Shown here: in pieces, positions 7,301 to 10,351 of the stretch
How the letters are laid out: each line of letters starts with the position of its first letter
How positions within the stretch are numbered: position 1 is the stretch's first letter
Assembly (NCBI GenBank): GCA_003153855.1
Contig: PMBM01000020.1
Location: forward strand, 28,461-38,811
Source: Propionibacteriaceae bacterium
Lineage (GTDB): Bacteria; Actinomycetota; Actinomycetes; Propionibacteriales; Propionibacteriaceae
Length of the DNA stretch: 10,351 nt
Direction: 5' to 3'
Notes under the pieces: generated by a model
Databases searched by the model: none
Seen by the model: only the letters and a program-made list of their open reading frames with translations
What the model was told of the DNA's origin: nothing
Made by a program: the position numbers and the translations under genes

Positions 7301-7548
7301 GCTGCATCGACGGCGCCGGCAACCCTGCGCCGGCGAAGGTCGGCGAGCTCCGGGAACGGACGGAGGTGCTGTTCGGCATCGACCGCTCCAGCGAGTTCCG
7401 TCGCTCGCAGGAGAACCCGGACGTCCTCCGCCTGTACGACGACTTCTACGGCGAGCCGAACTCGGAGATCGCCCACCGCCTGCTCCACACCTCGTACGTC
7501 CCCTTCGGGGAGCAGACCCTGCGACCGCCCACGATGCCGCGGAACTGA
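4354..7548 (+). CDS. Single-chain NAD(P)H-linked [FeFe]-hydrogenase, GltD fusion (group A)
   Basis: A 1064-residue soluble enzyme predicted to couple NAD(P)H and H2/protons in one chain. Order: NuoG-like [2Fe-2S] domain (Cys42, 54, 57, 71); a cysteine block (Cys101, 107, 111, 115, 150, 154, 158, 162) like the GltD N-terminal cluster domain; GltD/NfnB-type oxidoreductase (~200-510) with FAD loop GAGPSG (207-212), dinucleotide loop GGGNTA (337-342), YRR (361-363, suggesting NADPH) and FAD block AGGD (479-482); cysteines 577, 580, 582, 588; two [4Fe-4S] motifs (Cys627/630/633/637 and 670/673/676/680); H-cluster domain (~700-1064). The H-cluster motifs are TSCCPGW (776-782), VPCLAKKYE (832-840) and MACPGGC (978-984), giving ligands Cys779, 834, 980, 984. 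The proton-path residues of C. pasteurianum CpI are matched by Glu758, Glu761, Arg765, Cys778 and Ser798. The C terminus (to LLHTSY) is the small-subunit-like segment. No frameshift is seen. It fits my recollection of HydDB group A2. The physiological direction, evolution or uptake of H2, cannot be read from sequence. Confidence 0.92.
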   Translation: MQDLTERTRCTITVDGREVEVPAGLTILTALAVQGYDIPSLCHDVRLERANGNCGLCVVEVGDERREVKSCITPVTPGMVIRTRSETIDAYRRVRVEQLLCDHNADCEPPCQQTCPAHIDIQRYLALVTDGNFEAAVRVIKDRNPFPSACGHVCPHTCEAQCRRNLIDSAVAINDVKRFAADWDLSRDKPWVPTVSERTGKTIAIVGAGPSGLSAAFYAAIAGHEVTVFERQPKPGGMMRYGIPEYRLPKATLDAEIATITALGVKIVCGRSIGTHLRLEDLQRDFDAVYLAIGSWTPTPMNLEGENSDGVLTGIRYLEQVTKGGDPAPGRNVVVVGGGNTAIDCARTALRRGADHVVLLYRRTRDEMPADPQEVEAAEDEGVELRFLAAPTAIRRGPEGLMLRCLEMTLGEPDRSGRRRPIPTEGSDFELPATLVIGAIGQSTNTQFLYNDLPLRLNKWGDVDIDGSTMEASETKVFAGGDCVTGPATVIEAVAAGRRAAWAMDQFVTRGYVRAEPAAYNCSRGSLEDLPRDEFETRPRRARHPMPTLPLAERVTSFDQVDTGYTEADARAEAARCLRCGCKARFVCDLRNVATKQLVTYAEPLHLRPRIPIVRDHPFIIRDHNKCISCGRCVAACAELEGPAVLAFQFHNGHLTVDTHDGRPLIDTDCVSCGQCVTACPCGALDYVRERPSVFSAINDPSKVVIGFVAPAPRSVIAAKYGKSPQEASPFVAGLMRAVGFDQIFDFSFAADLTIMEETTEFLNRVSTGGVMPQFTSCCPGWVNLVEKRYPELIPHLSSCKSPQQMMGATVKTHYAQKYGIPLDDLYVVSIVPCLAKKYEAARPEFAPDGIRDVDAVLTTTEFMEMMEMIRIDPEAVAPDAFDEPYSRVTGAGVIFGASGGVAEAALRMAVEKLTGEKLSDHLEFQPVPGARGVREATVSAGETTVRVAVISGLGNAEPLIQRVVAGEDVGYDLVEIMACPGGCIDGAGNPAPAKVGELRERTEVLFGIDRSSEFRRSQENPDVLRLYDDFYGEPNSEIAHRLLHTSYVPFGEQTLRPPTMPRN

Positions 7549-7554
7549 TCCTGC

Positions 7555-8151
7555 TCAGGAGGGCTGCCCGACCACGCGCAGGGGGAGACCCTGGAGACGG
7601 ACAACCGTGGCGCCCATGGCCAGGGCCTGGTCGAGGACGTGCGTCACGAGGAGTGTGAGGCCGCCTTCCTCGGTGGCGAGGATGCGCTGTACGGCGCCAC
7701 GCCAGGTGTCCTCGTCGAGCCCGGAGAAGGGTTCGTCGAGCAGCAGGAGGTCGTGCGGCGCGGCGAGCGCACGCGCGATGGCGACCCGTCGCGCCATCCC
7801 CCCGCTGAGCTCTCCGGGACGGCGGTCGAGGCTGTCTCCCAGCCCCAGGGCGACGAGCCACTCCGTCGCCCGGTCGCTGCTCGGTGTCGTGGTGGCGTTC
7901 TGACGGGTCGTCTCCCACGGCAGCAGCCTGTCCTCCTGGAAGACCATCGCCGCCCGCCGGCCCTGGAACCCCGAGATCCTGCCCGCGTGCGGACTCTCCA
8001 GCCCGGCCGCGAGACGCAAGAGCGTGGTCTTGCCGCAGCCGGAGGGTCCCACGAGGCAGACGACCCCCCGGTCGGGAAGCTCGAGCGAGAACCCCTCGAG
8101 GACGAGACGCCCCGCTGCGTACGCGAAGTCGACCTGCTCAAAGCTCGGCAT
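7555..8151 (-). CDS. ABC importer ATP-binding protein, SsuB/TauB-like
   Basis: A 198-residue ATPase that would power the importer encoded just upstream on the same strand. All motifs are intact: Walker A GPSGCGKT (35-42), Q-loop Gln72 in FQEDRLLPW (a stretch typical of the nitrate/sulfonate/taurine branch), signature LSGGM (115-119), Walker B LLLLDEP (135-141) with catalytic Glu140, and switch His171. It is short compared with the ~240-260 residues usual for the family, because little follows the H-loop. The ATG at 8151 is preferred over a GTG at 8160: GGGAGGG lies 8 nt before the ATG, while the GTG would sit inside or against that site. The gene overlaps the permease 3' end by 14 bp, indicating coupled translation. 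Its stop lies 6 bp from the hydrogenase stop on the other strand. Confidence 0.9.
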   Translation of the reverse strand: MPSFEQVDFAYAAGRLVLEGFSLELPDRGVVCLVGPSGCGKTTLLRLAAGLESPHAGRISGFQGRRAAMVFQEDRLLPWETTRQNATTTPSSDRATEWLVALGLGDSLDRRPGELSGGMARRVAIARALAAPHDLLLLDEPFSGLDEDTWRGAVQRILATEEGGLTLLVTHVLDQALAMGATVVRLQGLPLRVVGQPS

Positions 8152-8983
8152 CGAGGGCACCCTCCCGCTGAGGGCGTCCCACAGACCCTGGATCGCTGCC
8201 GGGTGCTGCGCTCCCGAAGCGACGGTTCCACCGCGCGGCCAGCACCCGCAGCAGCTTCTCGAGGAGCATGCTCAGCGCGACCACGACGACCGTCCAGGAG
8301 AAGACCCCGGGGGTGTCCAGGTAGACCTTCGCGTTCTGGAGCTCGCCGCCGATCGACAGGTACGGCCGGCTGATCACCTCCGCGGCGACACCCGACTTCC
8401 AGGCCAGCCCCATGCCGGTGGCACACGCGGTTGTGAGGAACGGCACCAAGGACGGGACCCGGATCCTGCGTACGATCTCCCACCAGCCGAGCCGGAAGAC
8501 GTCAGCCAGCTCCAGCAGCTGGGGGTCGAGCTGCCGGAGCCCCTGGGAGATGTTGTCCCACACGACCGGGACCACCATGAGGAAGGCGATGAAGACGGGC
8601 AGCCGGCCGGTGGGGATCCACACCAGGGCCAGGATGACGAAGGACGCCACGGGCGCCGCCCTGACCACCCGCAGCGCGGGCGAGAGCAGCGCGTCGGCGA
8701 CGCGGGAGCCGTGAGTGAGCGCGGCGGCGGCGCAGCCGGCCACGACTCCGGCGACGAAACCCAGCCCGATCCGTACCAGCGACCAGCCGACGACTTGCCA
8801 GAACTGGGCTGTACCAGCAAGGCCGACCAGCGTGGTCACCACCGTCGAGGGCGCCGGAACCAGCAGCTCCTGCCCGACGAGCATGCTCAGCAGCTGCCAA
8901 ACCGCTAGCCAGAAGAGGACGGCAGCTCCCGCGAGTAGCGCGCGGCGCCTTCGCTCACCTGGCGGTGGCGTAGAAGCCGGCAT
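8138..8983 (-). CDS. ABC importer permease, SsuC/TauC-like
   Basis: A 281-residue inner-membrane permease of the binding-protein-dependent family (BPD_transp_1). An Arg-rich cytoplasmic start (PGERRRR, 8-14) precedes the first hydrophobic segment (~15-35). Further likely membrane spans lie near 65-90, 108-124, 127-143, 183-203 and 228-247, about six in all. The EAA-like loop that docks the ATPase is LADVFRLGWWEIVRRIRVP (159-177), with the central Gly166. The ATG at 8983 is chosen because GGGAGGTG precedes it by 9 nt; the longer form from GTG 8995 would start within that ribosome binding site. The gene overlaps the binding-protein gene by 29 bp and the ATPase gene by 14 bp, so the three are one operon. 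Which substrate it passes is not visible. Confidence 0.9.
   Translation of the reverse strand: MPASTPPPGERRRRALLAGAAVLFWLAVWQLLSMLVGQELLVPAPSTVVTTLVGLAGTAQFWQVVGWSLVRIGLGFVAGVVAGCAAAALTHGSRVADALLSPALRVVRAAPVASFVILALVWIPTGRLPVFIAFLMVVPVVWDNISQGLRQLDPQLLELADVFRLGWWEIVRRIRVPSLVPFLTTACATGMGLAWKSGVAAEVISRPYLSIGGELQNAKVYLDTPGVFSWTVVVVALSMLLEKLLRVLAARWNRRFGSAAPGSDPGSVGRPQREGALDAEL
8160..8166 (-). promoter_or_regulatory. Ribosome binding site deciding the ATPase start
   Basis: On the minus strand GGGAGGG lies 8 nt upstream of the ATG at 8151. It is within the permease 3' end and supports ATG 8151 over GTG 8160 as the start. Confidence 0.6.
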
Positions 8984-9983
8984 CAGGGACCGCACCTCCC
9001 ACAGACTTGGGGTTCGCCGCGTACAGGACCTGGAAGAAGCCGGTGAGCCCGGCCCTCATCTCGTCGCCCGCCACGTAGGTCAGGCTCATGCGCGACATAG
9101 CCGCCTCGGCGACGGCACTGCTCGAGATGACGGCGAACTGCTGGCACAGCGCCGCTGCGGCGTGCGCGTCGGCCTTGGCTCGCTCGATTGAGCTCCGGTA
9201 CTCCGTGAGGAAGGCCGACACCGCAGCCGGGTTCTTCGTCACGAAGTCCCTGCGGGCGATGACGGCGCCCATCATCAACCGGCTGCCGTCCGTCACGACC
9301 TTCGCCCACTCCGTGGTCAGGTCGAGCGCCACCCGCACGTTCGGGTTCTTCACGCGAACCGTGGTGACGAAGGGCTCGGGCAGCAGCGCCAACGTCACCT
9401 GCCCGGCGGCCGTCAGGGTGGCGAGCTCGGCGTGCTCGCTCTTGTACACGAGCTGCACGTCCGTGTCGGGATCGATCCCGTTCTTCTGCAGCAGGAACCG
9501 CAGGACGTACTCGGGGTTGGAGCCCTGCCCTGTGGCGTACACCGTGCGGCCCTTGAGGTCGGCCATGGACTGGACCGTGTCGCCGAGCTCCATGAGGTAC
9601 ATGACGCCGAGTGTGTTGACCGCCAGCACCTGTACGCCGCGCGACATCTTGTTGTAGAGCACGGCGCCGAGGTTGGTCGGGACCGCGGCGACGTCGACGT
9701 CGCGACTGGTGATCTTCGCGACGACCTCGTCGGGCGAGTCGGTGACCGAGAACGTGTAGTCGTTCGCGGCCGTGCCGCCCTGCTGGGCCGCCATGAGGTA
9801 CACCATCCCCACCCCCGTAGGGCCCTTCAGCGCAGCCACTCGTACCAGCGACTTCGACGGCGTGCTCGCTGCCGGAGAGACCGAGCATCCTGCGGCGGAG
9901 GCCACTGGCGCCAGGCACGCCACGAGCCCGATCCTGCCGATGGCTCGGCGGTCGATGCTCCGGCTCAGGGCATCGTTGCCCAT
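8955..9983 (-). CDS. ABC importer substrate-binding lipoprotein, NitT/TauT type
   Basis: A 342-residue extracytoplasmic binding protein, first gene of the importer operon. The N terminus has two arginines (12-13) and a short hydrophobic stretch. The likely lipidated residue is Cys33 in SAAGC; this lipobox is weak (Ala at -3), and LVAC ending at Cys23 is an alternative. The twin arginine could mean Tat export, but the motif is poor. The mature part has the periplasmic-binding-protein II pattern: LKGPTGVGM (52-60), SPDEVVAKI (83-91), DVDVAAVPTNLGAVLYNK (95-112), VNTLGVMYL (122-130), DLKGRTVYATGQGS (142-155) and LPEPFVT (201-207). I recall the KGPTG-plus-PTNLA signature from clostridial binding proteins of the nitrate/sulfonate/taurine superfamily with unassigned substrate. 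The ATG at 9983 has GAGGA 5 nt upstream; GTG 9995 has none. Confidence 0.88.
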   Translation of the reverse strand: MGNDALSRSIDRRAIGRIGLVACLAPVASAAGCSVSPAASTPSKSLVRVAALKGPTGVGMVYLMAAQQGGTAANDYTFSVTDSPDEVVAKITSRDVDVAAVPTNLGAVLYNKMSRGVQVLAVNTLGVMYLMELGDTVQSMADLKGRTVYATGQGSNPEYVLRFLLQKNGIDPDTDVQLVYKSEHAELATLTAAGQVTLALLPEPFVTTVRVKNPNVRVALDLTTEWAKVVTDGSRLMMGAVIARRDFVTKNPAAVSAFLTEYRSSIERAKADAHAAAALCQQFAVISSSAVAEAAMSRMSLTYVAGDEMRAGLTGFFQVLYAANPKSVGGAVPDAGFYATAR

Positions 9984-10133
9984 AGGTGTCCTCACCGCAG
10001 TCTGGAGCCACCATCTGCAACGTGGCTACATGTGCACAGCCTCTCATCCCGCCGAGCGGGACCAGCCGTCAGGCGCCCGGTACAGGCGTTGGAGCGCCTT
10101 CCACCAGGGCAGGGGTGCAGGGGGTTGCCCTGC
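9984..10133 (-). promoter_or_regulatory. Upstream region of the ABC importer operon
   Basis: About 150 bp between the sigma-factor stop and the binding-protein start, both genes on the minus strand. It contains a dyad AGCCAC-N10-GTGGCT (10006-10027), an 8-bp palindrome TGTGCACA (10031-10038), a tight hairpin TCCCGC-CGA-GCGGGA (10047-10061) and a possible terminator (10105-10132). The ribosome binding site is at 9989-9994. I could not assign a confident -35/-10 pair. Confidence 0.35.
10105..10132 (-). terminator. Possible terminator after the sigma-factor gene
   Basis: CAGGGCA (10105-10111) and TGCCCTG (10126-10132) form a 7-bp GC-rich stem with a 14-nt loop. It starts 1 nt beyond the sigma-factor stop when read on the minus strand. 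There is no T-tract, as is common for actinobacterial stem-only terminators. The large loop makes the call tentative. Confidence 0.35.
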
Positions 10134-10351
10134 TTAGCCCGCCGTCCCGAGCTCGGCGAGCCGCGCCTCGAGGAAGTGCCGTCGAGCCCCGTCACTGTGC
10201 TCGGCGGCTTCGCGGTAGGCGACAGCCGCCTCGGCCACGCGCCCGTACCGGCGCAGGAGGTCCGCTTCGGCGGCCAACCGCAGTCCGCGAGGGGCCCCGT
10301 CGAGACCGGCCAAGGCCTCGTGGCCCGCGGCCAGCCCGTCGGCCATCCCCA
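10134..10351 (-). CDS. ECF sigma factor, C-terminal end (partial)
   Basis: The reading frame enters from the right edge, so only the last ~72 residues are visible; the ATG at 10346 is internal. The stretch EADLLRRYGRVAEAAVAYRE followed by RRHFLEARLAEL is the characteristic end of ECF sigma factors with a TPR-like C-terminal extension (DUF6596, the ECF42-type group), where DLLRRLGR-x-x-EA-x-x-AY and the final FLxRRLAEL are strongly conserved. The sigma-2 and sigma-4 regions that bind promoter and core polymerase are outside the window. In that group the extension is needed for activity and replaces control by an anti-sigma factor. The stop is TAA at 10136-10134, followed at once by a possible terminator, so the gene is probably not co-transcribed with the importer. 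Confidence 0.75.
   Translation of the reverse strand, partial: GMADGLAAGHEALAGLDGAPRGLRLAAEADLLRRYGRVAEAAVAYREAAEHSDGARRHFLEARLAELGTAG

Noticed and set aside
4909..7488. 859-codon open frame antisense to the hydrogenase
   Set aside because: Long antisense frames are normal in G/C-rich third-position coding DNA. The translation is Arg/Asp/Val-rich with no recognisable domain, and the plus-strand protein is unmistakable.
4354..7548. Formate dehydrogenase, NuoG or plain glutamate synthase small subunit
   Set aside because: The first 600 residues alone would allow such calls, but the C-terminal third has the complete H-cluster ligand set and small-subunit-like tail of an [FeFe]-hydrogenase and no molybdopterin domain.
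9984..10133. Riboswitch controlling the importer (TPP, SAM or cobalamin)
   Set aside because: The space is too short and I see none of the conserved cores of those riboswitches.
1..10351. tRNA, rRNA, CRISPR array, insertion sequence or phage attachment site
   Set aside because: Reading through the window I found no tRNA-like TTCGA arms, regularly spaced repeats, transposase motifs or integrase genes.

Overview
The window is high-GC DNA with G/C-rich third codon positions. It carries an Eis-family acetyltransferase, a mycobacterial-style penicillin-binding lipoprotein and the tail of an ECF sigma factor of the kind common in actinomycetes. All of this points to an actinobacterium. A facultatively anaerobic lineage such as Propionibacteriaceae or another Propionibacteriales family is a reasonable guess, but this is inferred from style and gene content, not from a marker gene.

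Layout. (1) 14-1246, minus: Eis-like GNAT acetyltransferase, divergent from (2) 1374-3365, plus: a lipid-anchored class B penicillin-binding protein (NTF2-like domain, dimerisation domain, Ser/Ala linker, transpeptidase). Its stop codon overlaps the start of (3) 3365-4129, plus: a Sir2-type NAD-dependent deacylase. (4) 4130-4353: an intergenic region with a degenerate copy of the sirtuin 3' end and a perfect 7-2-7 palindrome just before the next gene. (5) 4354-7548, plus: the centrepiece, a 1064-residue single-chain [FeFe]-hydrogenase. It has an N-terminal [2Fe-2S] domain, a complete GltD/NfnB-like FAD/NAD(P)H oxidoreductase, two [4Fe-4S] clusters and an intact H-cluster domain. (6) 7555-9983, minus: a three-gene NitT/TauT (SsuABC-like) ABC importer, transcribed substrate-binding protein, permease, ATPase. 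It converges on the hydrogenase with a 6-bp gap. (7) 10134-10351, minus: the C-terminal end of an ECF sigma factor with a helical C-terminal extension, cut by the window edge.

How the genes work together. The PBP and sirtuin look co-transcribed and probably translationally coupled. The hydrogenase stands alone, with its own strong ribosome binding site and a possible operator. From its domains it should pass electrons between NAD(P)H and protons/H2 in one polypeptide, with no separate diaphorase subunits. The H-cluster maturases HydE, HydF and HydG are not in the window, so they would have to be encoded elsewhere. The ABC importer genes overlap one another and form one transcription unit; the substrate is not identifiable from sequence alone.

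The most notable item is the all-in-one hydrogenase/GltD fusion in a high-GC actinobacterial background. It resembles what I recall as the glutamate-synthase-linked [FeFe]-hydrogenase group (group A2 in HydDB). The architecture is therefore probably a known type, but it is rarely studied and its host context here is unusual.
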